A stretch of DNA of 5,916 nucleotides from Elusimicrobiota bacterium (GTDB taxonomy: Bacteria > Elusimicrobiota > Elusimicrobia > UBA1565 > UBA9628), in the NCBI GenBank assembly GCA_028717525.1, contig JAQUNT010000164.1, forward strand, positions 1-5,916, in the 5' to 3' direction. Shown piece after piece: positions 1-5,623 of the stretch (position 1 is the first letter of the stretch; each line of letters starts with the position of its first letter). The translations under genes and the position numbers were made by a program. The notes beneath the pieces are model-generated. The model was not told the origin of the DNA. It searched no databases and saw only the letters and a program-made list of their open reading frames with translations.

Positions 1-38
1 CGCTCCGGCTCCGGGGTCAGATGCGAGGATACGCTCAT
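1..38 (-). CDS. Start of a divergent unidentified gene (partial, 5' end only)
   Basis: Read on the minus strand, an ATG at 38-36 opens a frame running off the left edge: MSVSSHLTPEPE and then an Arg codon. A perfect AGGAGG (complement of 45-50) lies six bases upstream of this ATG, which is ideal ribosome-binding-site spacing and is the main reason to believe the gene is real. Only twelve complete codons are visible, so the product cannot be identified. It is divergent from parA and shares the 295-base intergenic region containing the parS-like sites, so ParB bound there could affect its expression (inference). The peptide is polar and has no signal-peptide or membrane character. Confidence 0.55.
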   Translation of the reverse strand, partial: MSVSSHLTPEPE

Positions 39-44
39 GGGTCG

Positions 45-50
45 CCTCCT
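45..50 (-). promoter_or_regulatory. Strong ribosome binding site of the divergent gene
   Basis: The complement of CCTCCT at 45-50 is AGGAGG, a perfect Shine-Dalgarno core six bases before the minus-strand ATG at 38. It is the best such site in the window and decides that start. Confidence 0.6.
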
Positions 51-67
51 GGGCGGGTCTTCGCGCA

Positions 68-73
68 ATCTTA
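68..73 (-). promoter_or_regulatory. Possible -10 element of the divergent gene
   Basis: On the minus strand, TAAGAT (complement of 73-68) is preceded by TGC, giving an extended -10 pattern (TGnTAAGAT), about 30 bases upstream of the ATG at 38. No convincing -35 lies at the right distance. The position would give a leader of roughly 20-25 bases. This is pattern matching only. Confidence 0.2.
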
Positions 74-90
74 GCAACTTGGAGCCGCGG

Positions 91-118
91 TTGGTAGTGT
101 GAACAGGACGGCTATAAA
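91..118 (+). promoter_or_regulatory. Possible distal parA promoter
   Basis: TTGGTA (91-96), a 16-base spacer and TATAAA (113-118) resemble a sigma-70 promoter. The 8-mer GCTATAAA at 111-118 recurs exactly at 298-305 in the proximal candidate promoter. If used, it would give a parA leader of about 210 bases that includes both parS-like sites. Weak evidence. Confidence 0.25.
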
Positions 119-208
119 CAGCAACAGACAATACCAAACGGCCAGGAAACATAGAGAACGCAAGATGAAAGCAAGATATGATAATAGATGCATGCTTATG
201 GTTGTTCG

Positions 209-224
209 GTTTTCATGTGAAAAC
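209..224. other. parS: parS-like centromere site 1
   Basis: GTTTTCATGTGAAAAC is a 16-bp inverted repeat with one central imperfection (7 of 8 pairs). It resembles the widely conserved chromosomal parS sequence TGTTTCACGTGAAACA, sharing the TTTCA/TGAAA core. It lies about 110 bp upstream of parA, next to a second copy, in front of a ParB gene whose N-terminal domain and helix-turn-helix are intact. In this family parS binds ParB and stimulates CTP-dependent clamp closure and spreading. Compared with the canonical site, each half has one more T before CAC, or equivalently a shifted outer G, so specificity may be slightly changed. Confidence 0.75.
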
Positions 225-246
225 TGTAGATCCGGGCCGATATCAA

Positions 247-266
247 GAGTTCTCACGTGAAAACTC
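247..266. other. parS: parS-like centromere site 2
   Basis: GAGTTCTCACGTGAAAACTC is a 20-bp inverted repeat with 9 of 10 pairs matched and a perfect CACGTG centre, as in canonical parS. Its right half shares the 9-mer GTGAAAACT with site 1, exactly 40 bp away (217-225 and 257-265). The site ends about ten bases before the candidate -35 of parA, so ParB loading here could also repress or modulate the parAB operon (inference). This is the better of the two sites. Confidence 0.82.
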
Positions 267-275
267 CTCCCAACA

Positions 276-305
276 TTGATTCTGGATCGCCACTAATGCT
301 ATAAA
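276..305 (+). promoter_or_regulatory. Candidate parA operon promoter
   Basis: TTGATT (276-281, four of six matches to TTGACA), an 18-base spacer and TATAAA (300-305, five of six matches to TATAAT) form a plausible housekeeping promoter. Transcription would start near 312, leaving a leader of about 20 bases before parA. It sits just downstream of parS-like site 2. Confidence 0.5.
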
Positions 306-322
306 TGAGCAGCCGCGCGTCA

Positions 323-329
323 GGGGGAG
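323..329 (+). promoter_or_regulatory. parA ribosome binding site
   Basis: GGGGGAG ends four bases before the ATG at 334. It contains a GGAG core and supports this start. Confidence 0.5.
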
Positions 330-333
330 TGGA

Positions 334-1164
334 ATGGCTGAGATAATCGTAGTCGCGAATCAGAAGGGGGGGGTAGGCAAGACGACCACGGCCATCAACC
401 TGGCTGCCGCTCTGGCCTTGCTCAAGCAGCCGACCCTTCTGGTGGATGTGGACCCGCAGGGAAACGCCACTTCCGGGCTAGGTTTCGATCATAAGACCTA
501 CACCCCCAGCGTCTATCATGTGATCGTGGAATTGATGCCTATGGAAAAAACCATCAAAGGCACGATCATACCTACTTTGCATGTTTGCGGCTCTGGTCCT
601 GAGCTGGTCGGCGCGGAAGTCGAGCTCGTTCCTGCATTGGCGCGGGAAGGACGGCTCAAAGGAGCTCTGGCCGCTGTCAAGCAACGCTTCAATTACATCA
701 TCATAGACTGCCCGCCGTCCCTAGGGCTGCTCACGATCAATGCCCTACACGCCGCGAACAAGGTCATCATACCCATCCAGGGGGAATATTACTCCATGGA
801 GGGGCTCGCCCATTTCATGCAGACGATCAAGACGGTAAAGTCCGCGTTGAACCCAGGCCTTGAGGTGGAGGGGGGGGTCCTCACGATGTTCGACTCCCGC
901 ATGGTCCTGTCGAACCAGGTCAAGGTCGAGGTGGAGAAGTTCTTCGACAAGTCGCTCTTCAAGACCATCATCCCGAGGAACATCCGGCTGGCCGAAGCCC
1001 CGGGCTTCGGCCAATGCATATTCCAGTACGACCCGAAGTCCAGGGGCGCCGTGGCTTACGCTGATTTCGCCCGAGAGTTCCTGGCGCGCAGGGGCGTCAA
1101 GGAAGATCCGGCCGAAGAGAGCACCAAAGAACCAGCGCCTGCCGCAACGGAGAGCCAGCCATGA
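334..1164 (+). CDS. parA: Chromosome partitioning ATPase ParA/Soj
   Basis: ParA-family P-loop ATPase of 276 residues. ATP-bound dimers coat the nucleoid, and ParB-stimulated hydrolysis drives segregation of ParB-parS complexes. Visible motifs: deviant Walker A KGGVGKTT (11-18) with the signature lysine K11; Walker A' VDVDPQGN (37-44, D38 and D40); Walker B IIIDCPPS (122-129, D125); and IPRNIRLAEAPGFG (213-226). R189 and R218 lie in the motifs that carry the DNA-binding arginines of Soj proteins. The conserved domain ends near residue 252. It is followed by a polar tail rich in Glu, Pro and Ala, probably disordered and longer than in compact Soj proteins. The start is supported by the GGAG-type site and by the family-typical N-terminus. 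The stop overlaps parB by four bases (ATGA), implying coupled translation. Two G8 runs (366-373, 870-877) lie in frame. Identification is certain; the chromosomal rather than plasmid role is inferred from the single-domain type and the housekeeping context. Confidence 0.97.
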   Translation: MAEIIVVANQKGGVGKTTTAINLAAALALLKQPTLLVDVDPQGNATSGLGFDHKTYTPSVYHVIVELMPMEKTIKGTIIPTLHVCGSGPELVGAEVELVPALAREGRLKGALAAVKQRFNYIIIDCPPSLGLLTINALHAANKVIIPIQGEYYSMEGLAHFMQTIKTVKSALNPGLEVEGGVLTMFDSRMVLSNQVKVEVEKFFDKSLFKTIIPRNIRLAEAPGFGQCIFQYDPKSRGAVAYADFAREFLARRGVKEDPAEESTKEPAPAATESQP

Positions 1165-2054
1165 GACAAGCTCTAGGAAGAGGACTCGCAGCACTTATCC
1201 CGGCCGCTGAGCCGGAGCAGACAGGGCAGGCCAAGGACATCCAGGCTCCAGGCCCGGTCAAGGTCCCCATAGACAAGATCCGCGCCAACAGGTTCCAGCC
1301 CCGCAAGAACTTCGACCAGGACAAGCTCGCGGAACTGGCGGAGACCATAAAGGAGCACGGGCTTTCCCAGCCCATCATCGTGTCGCGAGACGAACAGAAC
1401 GGCGGCTACGAACTCATCGCTGGAGAGCGCCGCTTGCGGGCCTGTCAGCTGGCCGGATTCGTTGAGATCGAGGCGATCGTCAGGACCGGATACACGGACA
1501 AGCAGAGGCTGGCCGTGTCTCTGGTAGAGAACCTCCAAAGGGAGAATCTCAACGCGATCGAAGCAGCCCTGGGATATCTCAGGCTGATGAAGGAATTCCA
1601 GATCAGCCAGACCGAACTGACGAAGGTGGTAGGCAAGGCGAAATCGTCCATATCAAACACGCTGCGCTTGCTCGAACTTCCGGACAACATCCAGAAGGCC
1701 ATCCATGATGGACAGATCAGCGAGGGGCATGCTCGGGCCATATTGATGGTGGATGATGATTCAAAGAAGCAGGCGCTTCTCAATAAGATAATCGAGGACG
1801 GTCTTTCGGTCCGGGATGCTGAAGATCTGGCAAGGGTTGTATGTGGTATTGCAAAAGAAGCTGCAGATAAGAGAAAAAGGCATACAAAACAAGCCAAATC
1901 TGCAGACATCAGGGATATTGAGTCGGCTTTGCAGCACCATATTGGAACTAAGGTAGAGATACGGACCAAAAAGGATTCATCCAAGGGAGTCATCACATTA
2001 CACTTTTATTCATTGACAGATTTTGATAAATTGATAAATATACTTAAAAAATAA
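1161..2054 (+). CDS. parB: Chromosome partitioning protein ParB/Spo0J
   Basis: ParB-family CTP-dependent DNA clamp of 297 residues that loads at parS and activates ParA. Domains in order: N-terminal ParA-contacting LGRGLAALIP (5-14); N-terminal ParB/Srx CTPase domain (about 33-135) with PRKNFD (47-52), the GERRLRA box (88-94) and ENLQRENLNAIEAA (123-136); central parS-reading helix-turn-helix domain (about 137-200, helices around TELTKVVGKAKSSISNTLRL at 151-170); a basic linker (about 230-248, KRKRHTKQAK); and a C-terminal dimerisation domain (about 249-297). All key motifs are intact. GGAGAG at 1149-1154 gives good ribosome-binding-site spacing, and the ATG overlaps the parA stop. The last third of the gene (from about 1740) becomes much more AT-rich than the rest, ending in a lysine/isoleucine-rich stretch, yet the protein domain remains complete. 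The stop overlaps the next gene by one base. Confidence 0.97.
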   Translation: MRQALGRGLAALIPAAEPEQTGQAKDIQAPGPVKVPIDKIRANRFQPRKNFDQDKLAELAETIKEHGLSQPIIVSRDEQNGGYELIAGERRLRACQLAGFVEIEAIVRTGYTDKQRLAVSLVENLQRENLNAIEAALGYLRLMKEFQISQTELTKVVGKAKSSISNTLRLLELPDNIQKAIHDGQISEGHARAILMVDDDSKKQALLNKIIEDGLSVRDAEDLARVVCGIAKEAADKRKRHTKQAKSADIRDIESALQHHIGTKVEIRTKKDSSKGVITLHFYSLTDFDKLINILKK

Positions 2055-2080
2055 TGATAAATCTTATATCGGCGTTAATA
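2001..2080. other. AT-rich island at the parB / exported-protein junction
   Basis: By direct count only 10 of the 60 bases at 2001-2060 are G or C, against 53 of 60 at 3601-3660 in the same operon. The island covers the last codons of parB and the first codons of the next gene and contains several TGATAA/TTATC words. It is coding on both sides, so it may simply reflect lysine/isoleucine codons. It could also be an easily melted DNA segment, since two DnaA-box-like 9-mers follow at 2114-2131. Confidence 0.5.
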
Positions 2081-3049
2081 CTCATGCCATCCATGGCATG
2101 GGCATCAGATAGATTATCAACAGTATCCACAAGCACTATTCTGCCTACATATTTAGCTTTGAAGCCGAATATCAATGATTTCGGCAGATTCGCTGACGGC
2201 GGAGACGATGCTAACTGGTACATAGGATTCAACAATGCCTGGATCGTCAGACTCCCGCCCGCTCCCATTGGCGAATTCAACCGCGCTTCCATAGGAGCCA
2301 AGATCGGCCGCGCAAAGACCAAGCCGAACGCCAAAAAGCCCTGGCAGCGCGAGGTCATAGACGGCAGGGTCTACATGGCCATATCGCAGACCCCGTCGTT
2401 CACGGCGGCGCAGAGCTTCTTCCTGGCCGAGACCAAGGACATTCCCCTGGAGCCTCGGCAGGACGCGGAGATGGAGGGGGTGGGCGCGGGCGAGTGGTTC
2501 TGGGCCGAGGTCCCCCTGGCCATGGTCAGCGTGTCCAAGCCGAACTACCTCATCATCTATTCGCCCACCGAAACATTCCTGAAGACCTCCGCCTCCCCGG
2601 TGCTCGCGGCCGCCGCGGTCGAGGATCCGGGGCCCCGCGAGACCCGGGCCTGGAACAACCATTCCATCACCGGAGTGCCTCCGCGCAACCCGGACAGCGC
2701 TCTGGAGACGCCCATCAACAGCATCTATCCGGCCATGGCCATCAAGCTCGCGCCCCCGAGCACCAGCGAGATCAGCGTCTCGGAGTTCATCGTCGAGCGC
2801 CAGGGCAAGAAGTGCCTGGTCCGCTTCTCCGCCTGGGGCGAGAACATCGAGCAGGCCTGGGTGGAGCACTCCCGCGACGGCCTGGACTGGCAGCGGGCCA
2901 CGCGCCTGCTGCGCAAGCAGCCCTTCGCCTTCACCATGACCCAGGACCGCTGCGCGGCGCCGAACGAGTACCTGCGCGGAGCGGCGCGCGACGTGCTGGG
3001 CACGACCGCCACCAGCGACCCGTTCCAGGTCCCCGATGCGCCCCGCTAA
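2054..3049 (+). CDS. Predicted exported protein of unknown function
   Basis: 331 residues, not recognised. The first 17 residues (MINLISALILMPSMAWA) are hydrophobic and end in AWA, a good signal peptidase I site before S18, although the usual basic N-region is missing. The mature part has no other membrane segment. Residues about 48-170 are rich in aromatic and beta-prone stretches (NWYIGFNNAWIVRLPP 54-69; RASIGAKIGRAK 77-88). A Pro/Ala-rich linker follows (about 175-240). Residues about 240-326 look like a second beta-sandwich module, with C254 and C300 able to form a disulfide. The reading of two beta domains is inference. The start is coupled to the parB stop (TAATG) and has no Shine-Dalgarno sequence, and the 3' end overlaps asd by 14 bases. 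Base composition moves from AT-rich at the 5' end to strongly GC-rich. The gene is probably real because the frame runs 331 codons, fits both neighbours and encodes a sensible export signal. It could be an envelope or surface-associated protein. Confidence 0.85.
   Translation: MINLISALILMPSMAWASDRLSTVSTSTILPTYLALKPNINDFGRFADGGDDANWYIGFNNAWIVRLPPAPIGEFNRASIGAKIGRAKTKPNAKKPWQREVIDGRVYMAISQTPSFTAAQSFFLAETKDIPLEPRQDAEMEGVGAGEWFWAEVPLAMVSVSKPNYLIIYSPTETFLKTSASPVLAAAAVEDPGPRETRAWNNHSITGVPPRNPDSALETPINSIYPAMAIKLAPPSTSEISVSEFIVERQGKKCLVRFSAWGENIEQAWVEHSRDGLDWQRATRLLRKQPFAFTMTQDRCAAPNEYLRGAARDVLGTTATSDPFQVPDAPR
2083..2100. repeat. Perfect 8-bp inverted repeat inside the signal-peptide codons
   Basis: CATGCCAT (2083-2090) and ATGGCATG (2093-2100) are exact reverse complements separated by two bases. 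The palindrome lies between the AT-rich island and the DnaA-box-like pair, about 30 bases into the exported-protein gene. It could be an operator, a small mRNA hairpin near the start codon, or chance. Confidence 0.5.
2114..2131 (+). other. Two abutting DnaA-box-like 9-mers
   Basis: TTATCAACA (2114-2122) and GTATCCACA (2123-2131) each match the DnaA box TTATCCACA at 8 of 9 positions and lie head to tail without a gap, just right of the AT-rich island. They are within the coding sequence. A DnaA-binding role is inferred only from sequence likeness and closeness to parABS. Confidence 0.3.
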
Positions 3050-4094
3050 GTCCGCTCCCCGCGTCGCGGTCGTCGGAGCCACCGGCATGGTGGGGCGCGA
3101 GCTCGTCTCTCTGCTCGAACGCCGGCGCTTCCCGGTGGGCGATCTGCTGCCCGTGTCCTCCGGCCGCGGGCGCAGTTCGGTGCGCTTCCGCGGGCGGGAC
3201 ATCCCGGCCGCGGCGCCGGACCCCGCGGCGCTGGCCGCCTGCGACGTCGCCTTCCTCGTCTCCTCGGAGGAGGTGGCCCGGCGCTTCGGCCCGGGCCTGG
3301 CGCGCCGCGGCGTGTGGGTCATCGACGACAGCTCCGAGTTCCGCCTCGACCCCGGCGTGCCTTTGGTCATCCCCGAAGTCAACGCCTCGGCGCTCGGCCG
3401 GGACCGGCGCCTCATCGCGGGGCCCAACTGCACCATGACCGGCCTCGCGGTGGCCGGCTGGCCCCTGCACCGGGCCGCGCGCGTGCTGCGCGCGCGCGTG
3501 GCCTCCTATCAGGCGGTCTCCGGCGCGGGCCGCGCGGCCTTGGCGGAGTTCTTCGCGCAGGGGCGCGGGCTCGCGCGCGCCCTTGCTTTCGGCCGCGACG
3601 GCCGCGCCCCGGTGCTGCGCGCTCCCCGGGCCCGGGCCCTGCCGCGGGCCATCGCGGCGAACGTCATCCCGCAGGTCGGGAGCTTCGACGCGGCCGGCTG
3701 TTCGGGCGAGGAGAGCAAGGTGGCGGCCGAGCTGCGCAAGGTCTGGGGGGCCCCGGGCCTGCGCGTGAGCGTCACGGCCGTGCGGGTGCCCGTGGTGCGC
3801 GGCCACGCCCTGGCCGCCTGGCTGGAGTTCGCCCAGCCGCTCTCGCCGGCGCGGGCCCGGCGCCTGCTCGGCCGCGCCCCGGGCCTGGACCTGCTCGAGG
3901 CGGGGGACTACCCGACGCCCCTCGATACCGCGGGCCGCGCGCCGGTGCGCGCCGGCCGCGTGCGCTCCGGGGTGGGCTCCCGGGAGCTGGCCCTTTGGGT
4001 GGTCTCCGACAACCTGCTCAAGGGCGCGGCGCTCAACTCCGTGCAGATCGCGGAGCTGCTTTTGCGCCGGGGCTGGCTGCGCCGGCGCGCCTAG
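3036..4094 (+). CDS. asd: Aspartate-semialdehyde dehydrogenase
   Basis: Cytoplasmic NADPH-dependent enzyme that reduces beta-aspartyl phosphate to aspartate 4-semialdehyde, the branch precursor of lysine/diaminopimelate, threonine and methionine. It has 352 residues, normal for the family. Visible: Rossmann nucleotide motif GATGMVG (14-20); DDSSEFR with substrate-binding-type R103 and PLVIPEVN (109-116); the catalytic cysteine C132 in GPNCTM; SYQAVSGAG (157-165) with Q159; NVIPQ (209-213); EESK (225-228); catalytic H257 in RVPVVRGHA; and the C-terminal DNLLKGAALNSVQIAE (325-340). All active-site residues are present. The ATG lies inside the end of the upstream gene (14-base overlap) with only a weak CAGG (3026-3029) before it; the Rossmann strand begins at residue 9, so the start is sensible. 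The gene is extremely GC-rich and arginine/alanine-rich. It is unusual as the last gene of a parAB operon. Confidence 0.96.
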   Translation: MRPAKSAPRVAVVGATGMVGRELVSLLERRRFPVGDLLPVSSGRGRSSVRFRGRDIPAAAPDPAALAACDVAFLVSSEEVARRFGPGLARRGVWVIDDSSEFRLDPGVPLVIPEVNASALGRDRRLIAGPNCTMTGLAVAGWPLHRAARVLRARVASYQAVSGAGRAALAEFFAQGRGLARALAFGRDGRAPVLRAPRARALPRAIAANVIPQVGSFDAAGCSGEESKVAAELRKVWGAPGLRVSVTAVRVPVVRGHALAAWLEFAQPLSPARARRLLGRAPGLDLLEAGDYPTPLDTAGRAPVRAGRVRSGVGSRELALWVVSDNLLKGAALNSVQIAELLLRRGWLRRRA

Positions 4095-4110
4095 CAGGTC
4101 GCTGACAAAG

Positions 4111-4144
4111 CGGTTCTGCCGCCCCGCTCCGCGGGGCGGAACCG
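4111..4144 (+). terminator. GC-rich hairpin after asd (possible terminator, no U-tract)
   Basis: Seventeen bases after the asd stop, CCGCCCCGC (4119-4127) and GCGGGGCGG (4131-4139) form a perfect 9-bp stem with a three-base loop. It is extended by CGGTT/AACCG (4111-4115 with 4140-4144) across a three-base bulge. The stem is strong and sits where an operon terminator is expected, but no run of T follows on either strand. It could mark a transcript 3' end, a pause site or a non-canonical terminator. Confidence 0.45.
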
Positions 4145-4164
4145 AAGGGTCCACTCCCCCCTGG

Positions 4165-4203
4165 TCTTGACTCTTTCTTGACCGGGGTCTGTAACACTAT
4201 ATC
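4165..4203 (+). promoter_or_regulatory. Promoter-like region of the sigma factor gene with TCTTGAC direct repeat
   Basis: TCTTGAC occurs at 4165-4171 and again at 4176-4182, an 11-bp period placing both copies on the same face of the helix. Each contains TTGAC, the heart of a -35 element. A TATATC stands at 4198-4203. Spacing from the second TTGACC (4178-4183) to TATATC is only 14 bases, shorter than the normal 16-18, so the exact promoter is unresolved. A transcript from here would have a leader of roughly 25 bases before the ATG at 4235. The repeat could also be an activator or repressor site. Confidence 0.35.
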
Positions 4204-4234
4204 GGGAGTCTGGCGCTTCGCCGCAGCGATCCGT

Positions 4235-5575
4235 ATGCCTGAAGACGAGAGCCGCGACGCATGGGAAGCCGCGGAGCTCATGGAGGAGAGCCGCGATCAC
4301 CCGCTGCCGGAGCAGCACGGCTCCGACACGGCCGCGCAGTACATGGTCCGCATAGGCAGGGTCCCCCTGCTGTCCCGCCAGGAGGAGTCCCGCCTGGCCC
4401 AAGGGGTCCGCGGCAGGATGGCGGAGCTGCGCCGGCTCATCCTGGAGTCCCCGTTCATGGCCCGGGAGATCCTGGTCTGGCGGGAGCTGCTCGACCGGGG
4501 GGAGATATCGGCCAAGGAGCTCATGCCCCGCGGCCGGCGCTCGCCCCAGGAGCTCTCCGGCATGGCCCGCCGCCTGCGCGGAGCCGCGGACTTCATCTCG
4601 CGGTCCCTGCCGCGCGGCCGGGCCGAGAGGGCGCGGCGGCGGAGGGCCGTGGCCCGGGTGATCGCGGCTCTGCGGCTGAGCGATCGCAAGGTGGCGCGCT
4701 TGGGCGGCAAGATCAAGGCCCTGGCCGCGGCCCTGCGCCGGGCGAGCTCGCGCTCCGAGAGGCGGGGGCTGCTGCGGCGCCTGCCCGCGCCGCCCCGCGA
4801 GCTGCTCCTCCTGGACGAGCGCATCCGCGCCTTGGAGGAGTCGATCCGCGAGCAGAAATACCGGCTCGTGGAGGCCAACCTGCGCCTGGTGGTCTCCGTG
4901 GCCAAGAGGCGCGTCGGCCACAGCCTGGAGCTCTGCGACCTGGTGCAGGAGGGGGCCCTGGGCCTGATGCGGGCGGTGGAGAAGTTCGACCCGGGCAAGG
5001 GCTTCAAGTTCTCCACCTACGCGACCTGGTGGATCCGCCAGGCCATCGAGCGCGCCATCGCGGAGATGGATCGGACCGTGCGCGTCCCGCCCAACGTGCG
5101 CGAGCGGGCGGCCAAGATCCGCAAGGCCGCGCGCGGCTTGGCCCAGGACAGCGACAGAGAGCCGCGCCTGCCGGACCTGGCGCGCCGCCTGCGCCTGTCC
5201 ATGGCCAAGGTCAGCCAGGCTCTGCAGGCCTTCCAGCCGACCATGTCCCTCTCCGGCCCGGTCTCGGAGGAGGGCGAGGAGAACGGCCTGGACTTCGACG
5301 CGACCTTGGTGGACCGGCAGTCGCCGCCGCCGCTGGAGGCCGTGCACCACGTCCTGCGCCGCGCCGAGCTCGAGAAGCTGCTGGCCACCCTCGACGAGCG
5401 CGAGGCGGACGTGGTGCGCAGGCGCTTCGGCCTGGTCGACGACCGCCCCCGCACCCTCGACGAGCTGGCCGACGACTACCGCCTCAGCCGCGAGCGCGTG
5501 CGGCAGATCGAGCTGGACGCCATCGGCAAGCTGCGCGACACCCGGGCCAACCGCGCCCTGCGCGAATACGTGTAG
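4235..5575 (+). CDS. RNA polymerase sigma factor, sigma-70 family (RpoD/RpoS-like)
   Basis: Promoter-recognition subunit of RNA polymerase, 446 residues from this ATG. Region 1.2 is at about 33-57 ([18 protein letters not shown]). An Arg-rich, mostly helical insert follows at about 58-205. Region 2 is at about 208-281 ([46 protein letters not shown]). Next come region 3 with the 3.2 linker ([20 protein letters not shown]) and region 4 at about 366-436, with helix-turn-helix SRERVRQIE like that of sigma-70. W265, W266, Y262 and Q269 of the -10 reader are kept. The place of E. coli sigma-70 T440 is E272, as in RpoS. Region 1.1 is absent. The frame stays open upstream to a TTG at 4178, but that lies in the promoter-like repeat. 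The ATG at 4235 has no Shine-Dalgarno; ATG 4280 is an alternative. It is a primary or group 2 factor; which one is undecided. Confidence 0.94.
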   Translation: MPEDESRDAWEAAELMEESRDHPLPEQHGSDTAAQYMVRIGRVPLLSRQEESRLAQGVRGRMAELRRLILESPFMAREILVWRELLDRGEISAKELMPRGRRSPQELSGMARRLRGAADFISRSLPRGRAERARRRRAVARVIAALRLSDRKVARLGGKIKALAAALRRASSRSERRGLLRRLPAPPRELLLLDERIRALEESIREQKYRLVEANLRLVVSVAKRRVGHSLELCDLVQEGALGLMRAVEKFDPGKGFKFSTYATWWIRQAIERAIAEMDRTVRVPPNVRERAAKIRKAARGLAQDSDREPRLPDLARRLRLSMAKVSQALQAFQPTMSLSGPVSEEGEENGLDFDATLVDRQSPPPLEAVHHVLRRAELEKLLATLDEREADVVRRRFGLVDDRPRTLDELADDYRLSRERVRQIELDAIGKLRDTRANRALREYV

Positions 5576-5594
5576 GGACGGGGGCCGGGCGCGC

Positions 5595-5623
5595 TTGCAA
5601 GGCCGGCGCGAAACGTGTGGAAT
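5595..5623 (+). promoter_or_regulatory. Possible topA promoter
   Basis: TTGCAA (5595-5600), a 17-base spacer and TGGAAT (5618-5623), each four of six matches to the sigma-70 consensus, lie in the 74-base gap before topA. Transcription would begin near 5630, with a leader of about 20 bases that has no Shine-Dalgarno sequence. Read-through from the sigma factor gene is equally possible, since no clear terminator lies between. Confidence 0.3.

Noticed and set aside
71..256. Minus-strand 61-codon frame with a hydrophobic, membrane-like C-terminal half
   Set aside because: It would start at a GTG inside parS-like site 2 and cover both parS-like sites; neither this start nor the internal ATG at 193 has a ribosome binding site. 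The hydrophobicity follows from the A-rich plus strand.
512..526. Third parS-like sequence in parA (TATCATGTGATC)
   Set aside because: Only the centre resembles parS; the outer half-site bases do not match sites 1 and 2, and codons for a conserved ParA segment explain it.
2153..3436. 427-codon minus-strand frame opposite the exported-protein and asd genes
   Set aside because: Low-complexity Arg/Gly/Ala/Pro translation typical of the antisense of GC-rich genes, with no motifs; the opposite strand encodes a clear Asd.
4212..4222. Small GGCG-CTT-CGCC hairpin just before the sigma factor ATG
   Set aside because: Four base pairs only, common by chance at this base composition; no evidence of a regulatory role.
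4178..4234. TTG start extending the sigma factor by 19 residues
   Set aside because: The TTG is part of the TCTTGAC repeat in the likely promoter, has no ribosome binding site, and the added peptide has no sigma-factor character.
5576..5615. Possible terminator hairpin (GCCGG ... CCGGC) after the sigma factor gene
   Set aside because: Only five pairs with a long loop and no T-run; expected by chance in sequence this GC-rich.
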